A stretch of DNA of 46,489 bases from Candidatus Vogelbacteria bacterium CG10_big_fil_rev_8_21_14_0_10_51_16 (GCA_002774795.1 PCYI01000001.1:12116-58604); one strand, 5' to 3'; shown: positions 14,155-23,256, counted from the first letter of the stretch. The notes: a model not told the origin generated them from the letters alone. Made by a program: numbers and translations.

Positions 14155-17100
14155 TTATGATATTTCTTCGTGCGTGCTCACAATGAGTGGCTTATAGCCG
14201 GTACCCGCAGGAATCAACCGACCGATGATGACATTTTCTTTGAGACCGACAAGTCTGTCTACCCCACCCTTAATAGCCGTATCAATAAGAACGCGTGAAG
14301 TATTTTGGAATGAAGCGGCCGAAAGGAAGCTTTGAGTGGTAAGGGCGACTTCGGTGATACCCTTGATCATGCGGGCAGACTTAGAAGCCACACCTCCGGC
14401 TAACTCGGCACGACTGTTTTCCTGATGCAATCGAGAGGTACTCACCACCTCCCCCGGGACGAGTCTGGTGTCTCCGGGCTCAAGTACGCTGTAGCGAGAA
14501 AACATCTGGCGAACAATCACCTCAACGTGTTTACGCGACACCTGCGCCCCTTGAAGAGAGTAAACTTTGTGAATCTCATTTAAGATATAGTCCTCGGCAA
14601 TCTCCTTACTACCATAAGCGAAAAGTTCTGTCAGGTTCGCGGAGCCATCCGAAAGTAAGTCACCCTTATGCACGCGATCCCCGGGTTTTACGAGCACAGT
14701 ACGAATGTTTGGCACAGTATATGTGACACTTGCCTGCTTTGCGTCTTTTGTTGTTTCCACATCAGACAATACGGTAATAATCCGTTCATGCGCATCTTCG
14801 CGGACCTCAAGGACCTCGCCGCTTGACTGGCTTACAATAGCGGGGCTCTTTGGTGGACGCTTTTCGAAAATCTCTTCTACTCGTGGCAAGCCCATGGTAA
14901 TGTCACCAGCCTCTTGAGAGATACCTCCTTGGTGAAATGTGCGCATTGTGAGTTGCGTTCCTGGTTCCCCAATAGACTGCGCGGCAATAATCCCTACCGC
15001 CTCGCCCAGATTTACCAGACGATTGCGACCAAGATCAAGGCCGTAGCAAGAACGACAAATGCCACGGATTGAGGTGCACGTTAACGGTGACCGGACGCTC
15101 ACTTCCGAAACCCCACTCTCCTCAATGCTCTTTACCTCCGCCTTCATGAGCAAGGTGCCCTTAATAACCACGGCTTTGCCGGCTGTATCTTTTACATCTC
15201 GTGCGAGAATTCTACCTAGAATAGCATTCCCGAGAGTGGCACCGATGCCAACAAGACTGCTTTTTTTCATTACACGACCGACAGTCTCGCCGCAATCTTC
15301 TTCGACGATAATGCAGTCTTGAGAAACGTCAACCAAACGTCGCGTCAAGTAGCCGGACTTTGCGGTGTTAAGAGCGGTGTCGGCAAGACCTTTGCGCGAA
15401 CCGTGAGTAATGATGAAATACTCCAGAGGCGAGAGCCCTTCCTTATAAGAAGGAATGATGGGAAAGTCTAAGGTCCGACCGCGCGTGTTCACAATAAGAC
15501 CAATCATGCCGGCCATCTGCGAGACCTGCGCCCAGCTACCGCGCGCTCCAGAAAGAATCATGTCTTGAATACTACCGTTTGCGAGAAGTGTTTTCGGAAG
15601 GCTCTTTTCAATAGCATCTTTGACGCCACGCCAAATCTCAATAGACATGCGATAACGCTCATTTTCAGAGATAAGTCCTTCGGCAAAGTTATCTTCAACA
15701 CGGAGTGCTTCTTCGCGGGCAACCGCCACGAGCGCGGCTTTTTCGGGTGGCGAACGAAGATCGTCGAGACCCCATGTAATGCCGGATTTGGTAACATATT
15801 TGTAGCCAAACGACTTTATCTTATCAAGCACAGCAGGAGTACCTTCGATACCATAACGACTTATAAGATCCTGGATCATGGTCGATAGTTCCCCACCCGC
15901 CACCTCATGGTTGATGTAAGGAAAATCGTTCGGGAGAATACTGTTGAAAAGCAAGCGACCAACCGTGGTTTCAAAGACCTTGCCCTCGAATGTATCGTAC
16001 TTAGCATGACTACCGGGTAAGACCTTGATCTTGGATCTAAATCCCACCGCTCCGAAATCGTAGGCGGTGATTGCCTGGTTAATCGAGGGGAATATCTTAC
16101 CTTCTCCAAGCTCGCCATCAATAGCCTTAGTCATCCAATAGCAACCCAGAACAATATCAAGCTTAGGCGTCACGATGGGATCACCGCTACCCGGACGAAG
16201 TAAGTTGTTATTTGCGGCCATTAGGTCACGTGCCTCCCCCTGAGCCTCAACCCCCAAGGGTACGTGGACAGCCATCTGGTCGCCATCAAAGTCGGCATTA
16301 AAAGCAGAGCAAACCAAAGGGTGAATACGGATAGCGTTTCCCTCTATTAAAACAGGTTGGAAGGCCTGAATACCCAAGCGGTGCAAAGTAGGAGCACGGT
16401 TTAAAAGCACATACTTATTCTTGATGACCTCTTCGAGGATAGCCCATACTTCCGCCGCCCCCTCTTCAATGAGTTTACCGGCTCCCCGGATGTTAAAGGC
16501 AAGCTCACGTTCTAATATCTTTGCAATGACAAATGGTCGGAAAAGCTCGAGCGCCATGTGTTTTGGTAGCCCGCACTGATGCAGTTTCAAGTCTGGCCCG
16601 ACCACAATTACAGACCTACCCGAGTAATCGACGCGCTTTCCGAGAAGATTCTGCCGGAAGCGACCCTGCTTGCCCTTGAGCATGTCCGCCAAGGACTTTA
16701 GTGGCCTTCGCTGAGCCTGCGCGAGCGCGCCCCCCGAAGACCCGTGACGAATAGAGTTGTCTATGAGGGCGTCAACCGCTTCTTGTAATATGCGTTTCTC
16801 GTTTCTTTGAATTACATCGGGTGCGTTAATCTCAATCAAGCGCCGCAATCGGTTGTTTCTATTTATAACACGTCGATAAAGATCGTTTACGTCAGAGGTG
16901 GCGTGGCGACCACCATCAAGAGCAACCATGGGACGAATCGCCGGAGGAGTCACGGGGATAACCGTTAAAAACATCCACTCGGGACGAATGCCGGAACGAC
17001 GCATGGCCTGAACAAGCTGAAGACGCTTCAAGAGCTTAGGCCGCGCCCCGGCGCTCGCTTCCTCGAGAGATTTCCGGATGGTCCCCTCTTCTTTGTCGAG

Positions 17101-17829
17101 ATCCATGCTTTTGAATATCTTATAAACCGCCTCCGCTCCAATAGAAGCCTCAAAAATGAGGCCGTACTTGAGGGAGAACTTGTGATACTGCACCTCATCA
17201 AGGACCATGCCTTCGCGAATAGAATCAATCTCCCGACGCACATCCACTAAAGATTGTTTGATCGCCTCTTTGGCTTCGTCACTCGTGGTCGACTTCATTT
17301 TGGACTTAAACTCTTGGTCAAGCTCTCGCAAAAGTTTCTTTTTGTCGTCCTCTTGCACCTTCACCACAATATAACCGGCAAAGTAGATTACCTTTTCTAT
17401 ATCAGCCATAGACAGGTCTAAGAGAAGACCTATCTTTGAGGACGGCACACCTCGCAAAAACCAAATATGTGCCACGGGAGAAGATAGCTCTATGTGGCCC
17501 ATCCTTTCGCGTCGAACAATTGAGCGCGTCACTTCCACGCCACACTTCTCACAGACGATATCCTTATAACGAATCCGTCTGTACTTGCCACAATAACATT
17601 CATAATCTTTCTCGGGACCAAAAATCTTCTCACAAAAAAGCCCGTTTCTTTCACTGCGCTGGGTACGGTAGTTAATAGTCTCCGGTTTTGTAACCTCCCC
17701 GTGTGACCACTCGCGGATACGATCAGGAGAGGCGAGCTTGAGCGAGATTGCGTTGAAGTTAGAGACAGGGGTGCCGGTCGCATCCCACGTCGTCTCACGC
17801 ATTCGATTGTTATAAGTTTGGGTTTCCAT
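14155..17829 (-). CDS. rpoC: DNA-directed RNA polymerase subunit beta'
   Basis: 1224 aa. The N-terminal zinc site is CYCGKYRRIRYKDIVCEKCG. The active-site metal triad is in NADFDGDQMAVH. Also visible are VDYSGRSVIVVGPDLKLHQC, NRAPTLHRLGIQAF, the bridge and trigger region (KGLADTALNTAKSGYLTRR), the second zinc cluster (SPLTCTSIRGICRSCYG with EEDCGE) and GEPGTQLTMRTFHQGG. The length is at the short end for bacteria, as expected for this group. It follows rpoB after 43 bp, without an SD. Confidence 0.98.
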   Translation of the reverse strand: METQTYNNRMRETTWDATGTPVSNFNAISLKLASPDRIREWSHGEVTKPETINYRTQRSERNGLFCEKIFGPEKDYECYCGKYRRIRYKDIVCEKCGVEVTRSIVRRERMGHIELSSPVAHIWFLRGVPSSKIGLLLDLSMADIEKVIYFAGYIVVKVQEDDKKKLLRELDQEFKSKMKSTTSDEAKEAIKQSLVDVRREIDSIREGMVLDEVQYHKFSLKYGLIFEASIGAEAVYKIFKSMDLDKEEGTIRKSLEEASAGARPKLLKRLQLVQAMRRSGIRPEWMFLTVIPVTPPAIRPMVALDGGRHATSDVNDLYRRVINRNNRLRRLIEINAPDVIQRNEKRILQEAVDALIDNSIRHGSSGGALAQAQRRPLKSLADMLKGKQGRFRQNLLGKRVDYSGRSVIVVGPDLKLHQCGLPKHMALELFRPFVIAKILERELAFNIRGAGKLIEEGAAEVWAILEEVIKNKYVLLNRAPTLHRLGIQAFQPVLIEGNAIRIHPLVCSAFNADFDGDQMAVHVPLGVEAQGEARDLMAANNNLLRPGSGDPIVTPKLDIVLGCYWMTKAIDGELGEGKIFPSINQAITAYDFGAVGFRSKIKVLPGSHAKYDTFEGKVFETTVGRLLFNSILPNDFPYINHEVAGGELSTMIQDLISRYGIEGTPAVLDKIKSFGYKYVTKSGITWGLDDLRSPPEKAALVAVAREEALRVEDNFAEGLISENERYRMSIEIWRGVKDAIEKSLPKTLLANGSIQDMILSGARGSWAQVSQMAGMIGLIVNTRGRTLDFPIIPSYKEGLSPLEYFIITHGSRKGLADTALNTAKSGYLTRRLVDVSQDCIIVEEDCGETVGRVMKKSSLVGIGATLGNAILGRILARDVKDTAGKAVVIKGTLLMKAEVKSIEESGVSEVSVRSPLTCTSIRGICRSCYGLDLGRNRLVNLGEAVGIIAAQSIGEPGTQLTMRTFHQGGISQEAGDITMGLPRVEEIFEKRPPKSPAIVSQSSGEVLEVREDAHERIITVLSDVETTKDAKQASVTYTVPNIRTVLVKPGDRVHKGDLLSDGSANLTELFAYGSKEIAEDYILNEIHKVYSLQGAQVSRKHVEVIVRQMFSRYSVLEPGDTRLVPGEVVSTSRLHQENSRAELAGGVASKSARMIKGITEVALTTQSFLSAASFQNTSRVLIDTAIKGGVDRLVGLKENVIIGRLIPAGTGYKPLIVSTHEEIS

Positions 17830-17872
17830 AAAAATAGTATTTATAAAGTAGGGATTCCTCTGGGGTAATCAA

Positions 17873-20800
17873 TTAAGCGGAGAGCGTCTCGTCTTCTGGT
17901 AAATTTTCCAAGCGCACATCAAGCGCAAGTCCCTTTAGTTCACTTAACAGTACATTAAAGGAAGCGGGAATATTTGGCTGACGAATTACTTCCCCTTTTA
18001 CAATCGCGTCGAAAGTGGCGGCTCGACCCTGAATATCATCCGATTTAATTGTGAGCATTTCCCGCAATGTGTGAGAGGCACCATACCCTTCTAGCGCCCA
18101 AACCTCCATTTCTCCAAAACGCTGTCCGCCTCTTTGAGCTTTTCCTCCAAGTGGCTGTTGGGTAATAAGCGAATAGGGGCCGACCGAACGCATGTGAATC
18201 TTGTCTTCCACCATGTGCGATAGCTTAAGCATATACATGTATCCAATGGCGATCCCTTGCTCATACGCTTCACCGGTTTGTCCATCAAAAAGCTTTGTTT
18301 TCCCGGATTCTGAAAAACCGGCACGCGCAAGCTCCTCTTTTATCTCACTCTCCTGAGGACCGAGGAAAGAAGGAGCGATGGCCTGATAACCAAGAGTGTG
18401 CGCCGCGAGCCCTAGGTGCATTTCCAAAATCTGTCCCAAGTTCATGCGCGAAGGCACACCAAGAGGTGTCAAAATAACGTCCACCGGCGTGCCATCGGCC
18501 ATGTATGGCATATCTTCTTCTGGTAAAATGCGAGACACGATACCCTTGTTTCCGTGTCGGCCGGCCATTTTGTCGCCTACCGAAAGGTTCCGCAACTGAG
18601 CCACCTCAATGAATATCTTCTTAATGATGCCGTGTTCCAACTTGTCACCCCGATCGCGTGAAAACACTTTAACGCCGATAACTCTGCCTCGTTTGCCATG
18701 GCCCATGCGAAGAGAACTATCCTTAACATCGCGAGATTTTTCTCCAAAAATAGCCCGCAAAAGCCGCTCTTCCGGCGTTAGTTCGGTCTCTCCTTTGGGG
18801 GTAATCTTGCCCACTAAAATGTCATTGGGGCCAACTTCGGCACCGATGCGAACAACTCCATCTTCGTCTAAATCCTTCAACTTTCCTTCGCCAACATTTG
18901 GAATGTCGTGAGTGGTAATTTCAGGACCAAGCTTGGTATCGCGCACAGCTAGCGAAAACTCCTCAATATGAATAGAGGTAAACTTACTCTGTTTAACTAC
19001 GCGCTCAGAGATAATGATAGCGTCCTCATAATTGGCGCCGCCCCACGACATGAAGGCCACAAACATGTTCTGACCCAGCGCGATTTGACCATGTGCGGTA
19101 GTGGAGGTATCGGCAAGAATGTCACCTTTTTTGACCGCATCGCCAAGATTCACCAATGGCCGATGGTGTGCGGCAGTAAAATCATTTGTACGCGCGAAGC
19201 TTATGAGCGCGTGCTCTTCCCTTGCTCCATCTTTTCCTTTCAGCACAATAGAGCGAGCGTCTACTTTTTCTACAAGGCCATCTAAGCCGGCAATCGGGAG
19301 GCGGCCCGTCGCCGTGGCCACGCGCCCTTCCATACCGGTAGCGACCAGAGGTACCTCCGGGCGAATACAAGGAGTGGCCTGTTTTTGCATATTTGACCCC
19401 ATCAGCGCGCGCGAAGCATTGTTATGCTCTATAAAAGGAATCATGGAAGTGGCGATGGAGTAGGCCTGGTTTGTGGCCACGTCTATGTAGTTAACCTCGT
19501 CTCGCGCCACCATACCGGGCTCACCGGCAACGCGAGCCTCCACTTCGGCTACTTCAATAGTACCGTCAGCCGAAAGCGGGATACCGGCGTGGGCAATGTT
19601 AAAATTCTCTTCGGCAAGAGCATTTATGTACTCAATCTCTTTGGTGACTTTGCCATTCTTTACTTTTGCATACGGAGTTTCTATTATTCCGAAATCATTG
19701 ATGCGGGCATAGGATGACAGAGTGAGAATAAGGCCGATGTTTGGACCCTCCGGAGTCTGAATTGGGCAAACTCTTCCATAGTGTGAGGTGTGCACGTCGC
19801 GCACTTCAAATCCAGCTCGCTCACGAGTAAGACCCCCCGCCCCGAGTGCGGATAGTCGGCGCAAATGTTCTAATTCGGAAAGAACATTTTCTTGGCGCAT
19901 AAACTGAGAAAGCTGGTTGGTTGTAAAAAACTCCTTAATGCGCGCCTGGAGCGCCCGCGGGTTCACTATTTGAACCGGAAGAGTGGTGGACGTGTCAATC
20001 GTAGACATACGGTCCTGAATATGGCGCTTCATTTGTGAAAGTCCTTGGCGCAATTTCAACTGAAGCATCTCCCCCACCAATCGCACTCGGCGCAACCCAA
20101 GATGGTCGATATCGTCCGCCTCTGCCTCCGGAGTGGTGTTTAGTGTGATGACATGACGCACAATGGAAACAAGGTCATCAAAATTAAGTGTCTTCTGGGC
20201 AAGAGCCTGCGCGTCCATTGGCTTTTCAAATCGTTTATTAAAGTGGAAGCGTCCCACCGGAGAGAGGTCGTACCTCTCGGGTGCGAACATGGCTGTAATA
20301 AACTCGCGCGCGGACGCCGGAGTGGCGAGATCGTTGTCGCGTAAACGGCGATATATCTCCACATGAGCATCGTCAGCATTCTTGGCGTGGTCCTTGGCAA
20401 AAGAGTTCTCGATATAGGGCACATCACTCGCAAGGTCGACAAAGGCCGCCTTAATATCGGCATCTGTCTTTCCTTGTCCAAGAACACGAAGAAGCGAAGA
20501 GATGGGGAATTTTCGTCGACGATCGATGCGTACGTAGATGACACCGTCTGCCTCTGTTTCAATCTCTATCCACGCGCCACGCACCGGTACGACTTTCGCG
20601 CCAAAATATCGACGACCCCTAACATCCTCCGCGTTAAAAAATACACCATAACTACGAGCAAGCTGGGGCACCACTACGCGCTCCACACCGTTTACAATAA
20701 ATGTGCCATGCGAGGTCATCAGCGGAAAGTCAGAAAGAAATATCTCCTGCTCCTTCTCCTCGTTCATCACTTTGTTTACAAGCTTCAAGGTGGCCCGCAT

Positions 20801-21061
20801 CGGCGTTTCGTAGGTGAGTTTTTGCGCTTTCGCGTGAAGCTCATCAAAGCTTGGCGGGTCAAGACGAAAACCGACAAACTTAAGCTCAAATTTCTTGCCT
20901 GAGTAGTCTTTAATATTCGCAAACTCTTCAAATACTTCTGTCACTCCTTTTTCCAAGAGTTGCTTATACGAAGCTAACTGCATCTCGATTGGAGGAGGTG
21001 TCTCTACCAACGGTTCACGATATTCAGCAAACCGTTTCTGTACAAGCTTGGGTGTAGACAT
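17873..21061 (-). CDS. rpoB: DNA-directed RNA polymerase subunit beta
   Basis: 1062 aa. Landmarks are GTFIVNGVERVVVPQL, the rifampicin region NQLSQFMRQENVLSELEHLR followed by RLSALGAGGLTRERAGFEV, RVCPIQTPEGPNIGLI, GDKMAGRHGNKGIVSRILPE and the C-terminal GGKAQRGGQRFGEMEVWALE. At the position of E. coli Asp516 there is Arg (QFMRQ), with Glu and Val at 518 and 520, a pattern expected to weaken rifampicin binding. Residues equivalent to Ser512, His526 and Ser531 are kept. No SD precedes ATG 21061. A promoter lies about 290 bp upstream and an intrinsic terminator sits in between. Confidence 0.98.
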   Translation of the reverse strand: MSTPKLVQKRFAEYREPLVETPPPIEMQLASYKQLLEKGVTEVFEEFANIKDYSGKKFELKFVGFRLDPPSFDELHAKAQKLTYETPMRATLKLVNKVMNEEKEQEIFLSDFPLMTSHGTFIVNGVERVVVPQLARSYGVFFNAEDVRGRRYFGAKVVPVRGAWIEIETEADGVIYVRIDRRRKFPISSLLRVLGQGKTDADIKAAFVDLASDVPYIENSFAKDHAKNADDAHVEIYRRLRDNDLATPASAREFITAMFAPERYDLSPVGRFHFNKRFEKPMDAQALAQKTLNFDDLVSIVRHVITLNTTPEAEADDIDHLGLRRVRLVGEMLQLKLRQGLSQMKRHIQDRMSTIDTSTTLPVQIVNPRALQARIKEFFTTNQLSQFMRQENVLSELEHLRRLSALGAGGLTRERAGFEVRDVHTSHYGRVCPIQTPEGPNIGLILTLSSYARINDFGIIETPYAKVKNGKVTKEIEYINALAEENFNIAHAGIPLSADGTIEVAEVEARVAGEPGMVARDEVNYIDVATNQAYSIATSMIPFIEHNNASRALMGSNMQKQATPCIRPEVPLVATGMEGRVATATGRLPIAGLDGLVEKVDARSIVLKGKDGAREEHALISFARTNDFTAAHHRPLVNLGDAVKKGDILADTSTTAHGQIALGQNMFVAFMSWGGANYEDAIIISERVVKQSKFTSIHIEEFSLAVRDTKLGPEITTHDIPNVGEGKLKDLDEDGVVRIGAEVGPNDILVGKITPKGETELTPEERLLRAIFGEKSRDVKDSSLRMGHGKRGRVIGVKVFSRDRGDKLEHGIIKKIFIEVAQLRNLSVGDKMAGRHGNKGIVSRILPEEDMPYMADGTPVDVILTPLGVPSRMNLGQILEMHLGLAAHTLGYQAIAPSFLGPQESEIKEELARAGFSESGKTKLFDGQTGEAYEQGIAIGYMYMLKLSHMVEDKIHMRSVGPYSLITQQPLGGKAQRGGQRFGEMEVWALEGYGASHTLREMLTIKSDDIQGRAATFDAIVKGEVIRQPNIPASFNVLLSELKGLALDVRLENLPEDETLSA

Positions 21062-21121
21062 ATAAATAGGAATTAGGAAAGGAATTAGGCTCTAAAATAA
21101 TTACAAACAATCCTCAGACGC

Positions 21122-21165
21122 AAAAAAACGGAGTCAGCCAATTCTCCGTCTCACGTTTTTCGTGA
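21122..21165 (-). terminator. Intrinsic terminator in the rpoB leader (attenuator candidate)
   Basis: In the minus-strand RNA, TCACG/CGTGA forms a first hairpin (21151-21165). Then ACGGAG and CTCCGT (21128-21149) form a stem directly followed by a run of T (21122-21128). It lies between the rpoB promoter and ATG 21061, so rpoB-rpoC expression would depend on readthrough. Confidence 0.65.
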
Positions 21166-21268
21166 TGCTGTTTAATAAAAGAAAGAGTGCACGAAATACT
21201 CTTTGGTTTAAGAGGCTCTCCACAAGAAGCTTTTGCTGCTTGAATGAAGACCCCTATAGTGGCCACCT

Positions 21269-21302
21269 TCAGACCACTACTATTATCAGACCACTACTAT
21301 TA
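21269..21302 (-). repeat. 17-bp tandem duplication in the rpoB leader
   Basis: The unit TCAGACCACTACTATTA occurs twice back to back. It lies within the untranslated leader downstream of the rpoB promoter. Confidence 0.9.
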
Positions 21303-21353
21303 AGTGGAACGATTGCAAAACAGCCAAAACTCAATCGTGCAATGTTGATAACC

Positions 21354-21382
21354 AGTATAGTAAAATAGAGAAAGCTTGTCAA
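21354..21382 (-). promoter_or_regulatory. rpoB promoter (TTGACA-17-TATACT)
   Basis: The minus strand has a consensus -35 TTGACA (21377-21382), a 17-bp spacer and -10 TATACT (21354-21359). The leader to rpoB is about 285 nt and contains the tandem duplication and terminator described separately. Confidence 0.8.
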
Positions 21383-21448
21383 CCACTTTTCCACTTGCAA
21401 TTCTAGAGAGCCAGCCTACTGGCTCCAGTCCCATTTTGGAAAAATGGA

Positions 21449-21610
21449 GTCTGTCGCCGAATAGACTTTCAAGCTAGTTTTCCCAAAGTGAGTGCGAGAC
21501 GAAGGTGAAAAAACGGAATAGTAGCTTAGCTACCATGAGTATTTTTCACCGAGTCGCAGCCGCACTTTGGGGAAAATAGTCGGAATGGATATTTGGTGAC
21601 AGGCCCAAAT
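21449..21610. repeat. 162-bp structured repeat, copy 1
   Basis: About 96% identical, without gaps, to 22929-23090. The ends CTGTCGCCGAATA and TATTTGGTGACAG pair over 13 bp (two G-U in plus-strand RNA). Inside, CTAGTTTTCCCAAAGTG pairs with CACTTTGGGGAAAATAG, GGTGAAAAA with TTTTTCACC, and GTAGC with GCTAC at the tip. The whole element is therefore one long interrupted hairpin. It starts 16 bp past the trmD stop codon. No open frame is shared by the copies, so it is non-coding. Confidence 0.85.
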
Positions 21611-21625
21611 GGGTCCGAGGATGAG

Positions 21626-22363
21626 TTATCGTCTCCTGCTTATCTTCCACTCCTCAATCTTTTTGGCATGTCCACTCAAGAGCACTTTTGGGACCTGGTA
21701 TTTCCTGCCTTGTTTACCCTGACCCGATGGTGGCCATTCAAACAGTTCCGGGCGAGTGTACACCTCGCTCGTTGACACTCTTCTCTCCTCCACCGACGCA
21801 TCTTTTCCAAGCACGCCAGAAATCTGTCGGGCAACTGCGTCAAGCATAATCATTGACGGCAACTCTCCCCCGGTGAGCACGTAGGGACCGACAGAGATCT
21901 CCTTTGCCCGCAAAACCTTTTTCACCCGCGCGTCAATCCCCTCGTAACGGCCACATATCAAAATAATGTCGGTCTGTTTTTTGGCCATTTTTCGCGCCAT
22001 TGTGTTTGTAAACTGCTCCCCCGCAGGAGCAAGTATGAAGGTTTGGAGTTTTGTGTTTTTGTGATTTGTGTTTTGTTTGGTTTTTGCCTGCCCGACTCGA
22101 ATGACCGAGTCGTTCGGGCGGGTGTTTTGAGCTTTGTGTTTTGCCACTTCTACGGCTCGCAAAAGTGGCTCTGCCAACATCACCATTCCCGGCCCGCCAC
22201 CGTACGGCCTCCCGTCTGTCTTGTGCCATTTATCCTTGGCAAAGTCGCGCGGATTATAGAACAGCACTGCTATCTTCCTTGCCTTAATGGCCCGCGCCAA
22301 AATCGAGTCGCCCAAATAGGACGTAAACAGCTTCGGAAAGGTGGTGATGATGTGGAAAGTCAT
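21626..22363 (-). CDS. trmD: tRNA (guanine-N1-)-methyltransferase with repeat-derived insertion
   Basis: 245 aa. Methylates G37 of tRNAs with SAM. Landmarks are FHIITTFPKLFTSYLGDSIL, DGRPYGGGPGMVMLAEPL, LAPAGEQFTN, ILICGRYEGIDARV (trefoil-knot SAM site), EISVGPYVLTGGELPSMIML and YTRPELFEW. Residues about 75-106, rich in Lys/Asn/Thr/Gln, are extra compared with other TrmD proteins and are encoded by a dispersed repeat (see 22036-22145). The insert lies in a loop before the knot, so function is probably kept (inference). Start ATG 22363, no SD. It is the last gene of the rpsP-khpA-trmD group. Confidence 0.94.
   Translation of the reverse strand: MTFHIITTFPKLFTSYLGDSILARAIKARKIAVLFYNPRDFAKDKWHKTDGRPYGGGPGMVMLAEPLLRAVEVAKHKAQNTRPNDSVIRVGQAKTKQNTNHKNTKLQTFILAPAGEQFTNTMARKMAKKQTDIILICGRYEGIDARVKKVLRAKEISVGPYVLTGGELPSMIMLDAVARQISGVLGKDASVEERRVSTSEVYTRPELFEWPPSGQGKQGRKYQVPKVLLSGHAKKIEEWKISRRR
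22036..22145 (-). repeat. CACAAA heptad / CCCGAACGACTCGG hairpin repeat inside trmD
   Basis: On the minus strand CGCCCGAACGACTCGGTCAT and TCGAGTCGGGC form a hairpin, followed by AAAACCAAACAAAACACAAA and AACTCCAAA words. The same hairpin plus CAAAGCACAA tail occurs in the non-coding region 33930-34030. Here it is read in frame. Confidence 0.75.
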
Positions 22364-22440
22364 GCGGGTAGGCTTCGGGCGCTAAGCTCTAGACATTAGC
22401 AGATACAGAATATCATAAGATTGAGGAAAAACGAGCCCCA

Positions 22441-22466
22441 AGAAAGCCGCCCGAGGGCGGCTTTCT
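22441..22466 (-). terminator. 12-bp bidirectional terminator hairpin
   Basis: The arms AGAAAGCCGCCC (22441-22452) and GGGCGGCTTTCT (22455-22466) leave only two loop bases in the drawn stem. It lies between khpA and trmD and may uncouple trmD from the upstream genes. Confidence 0.7.
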
Positions 22467-22542
22467 TTCAGTCATTATTACAATTCACAATATGGGCTGT
22501 ATTCGTCCGCGAGAGTCCGTTCCCTGTCCGCGTTAGTCGGTG

Positions 22543-22571
22543 GCAGTTGTAGCCTCCCGGGCTACAACTGC
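22543..22571. other. 11-bp hairpin across the khpA stop codon
   Basis: The arms GCAGTTGTAGC (22543-22553) and GCTACAACTGC (22561-22571) include the KH-protein TAG stop in one arm. No U-tract follows. Confidence 0.6.
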
Positions 22572-22897
22572 AAATCCGCCATTGCCTCATCCACCGTCTT
22601 CATGGTAGGCACTGAGGCCCCTCCTTCTGCCGGAGCCAAGCGACCACCATCGGGCTCTTCTATCTTCAAGTTCACTCTCGCGTTGTACTTCATGCCAACG
22701 ACGCGCAAAAGAGTACGGACAGCCTTGGCGGTGTTGCCACTGCGACCGATAACCTTGCCCATGTCCTCTCGATGCACCTTGAGCGTAAGGAGAACGCCCA
22801 TTTCGTCTACCGAGCGATTGACGACCACTTCCTCTGAATGGTCCACGATGGCCTTAATAACATACTCTAAAAACTCCTGGTCCTTTTCTGCTGACAT
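22562..22897 (-). CDS. khpA: KH-domain RNA-binding protein (KhpA-like)
   Basis: 111 aa. The KH core is LTLKVHREDMGKVIGRSGNT, whose GRSG corresponds to the RNA-gripping GxxG loop, followed by AKAVRTLLRVVGMKYNARV. The N-terminal DQEFLEYVIKAIVDHSEEVV is typical of KhpA-like proteins encoded beside rpsP. A C-terminal extension (EEPDGGRLAPAEGG, then DEAMADLQL) is added. The start is ATG 22897 (MSAEKDQEF); the longer frame to 23029 runs into the 162-bp repeat and is rejected. rpsP lies upstream and trmD downstream, the classical order. Confidence 0.88.
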   Translation of the reverse strand: MSAEKDQEFLEYVIKAIVDHSEEVVVNRSVDEMGVLLTLKVHREDMGKVIGRSGNTAKAVRTLLRVVGMKYNARVNLKIEEPDGGRLAPAEGGASVPTMKTVDEAMADLQL

Positions 22898-22928
22898 ACG
22901 GATTACTTTCTTATCTGCTACGAATAGG

Positions 22929-23090
22929 GTCTGTCGCCGAATAGACTTTCGAGCTAGTTTCCCCAAAGTGCGAGCGAGACGAAGGTGAAAAAACGGAATA
23001 GTAGCATAGCTACCATGAGTATTTTTCACCGAGTCGCAGTAGCACTTTGGGGAAAATAGTCGGAATGGATATTTGGTGACAGGCCCAAAT
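22929..23090. repeat. 162-bp structured repeat, copy 2
   Basis: The second copy of the element at 21449-21610, same length with seven substitutions. The changes fall in loops or internal loops, or convert a U-G pair to C-G, so the drawn stem is not broken. It lies between rpsP and khpA, ending 31 bp before the khpA ATG. Both genes are on the minus strand. Confidence 0.85.
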
Positions 23091-23134
23091 AGTAATGGCT
23101 TGCAGCCGAGCAGTTATACTGCAAGTTTATTATA

Positions 23135-23175
23135 ACTACAAAAAACACAAAACACAAATATCACAAAACTCCAAA
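23135..23175 (+). repeat. ACACAAA-type heptad repeat
   Basis: AAACACAAAACACAAA, then ATCACAAAACTCCAAAG, the same words as in the trmD insertion and at 31116, 33989 and 37612. It lies downstream of rpsP. Confidence 0.7.
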
Positions 23176-23256
23176 GAGCCTAGACATCAGATTCCGGAAC
23201 TTCAGGGAAATTAGGCTGGAGTTTCGCGCTTAAGTCTGACCTCTATCGACCGGCAG

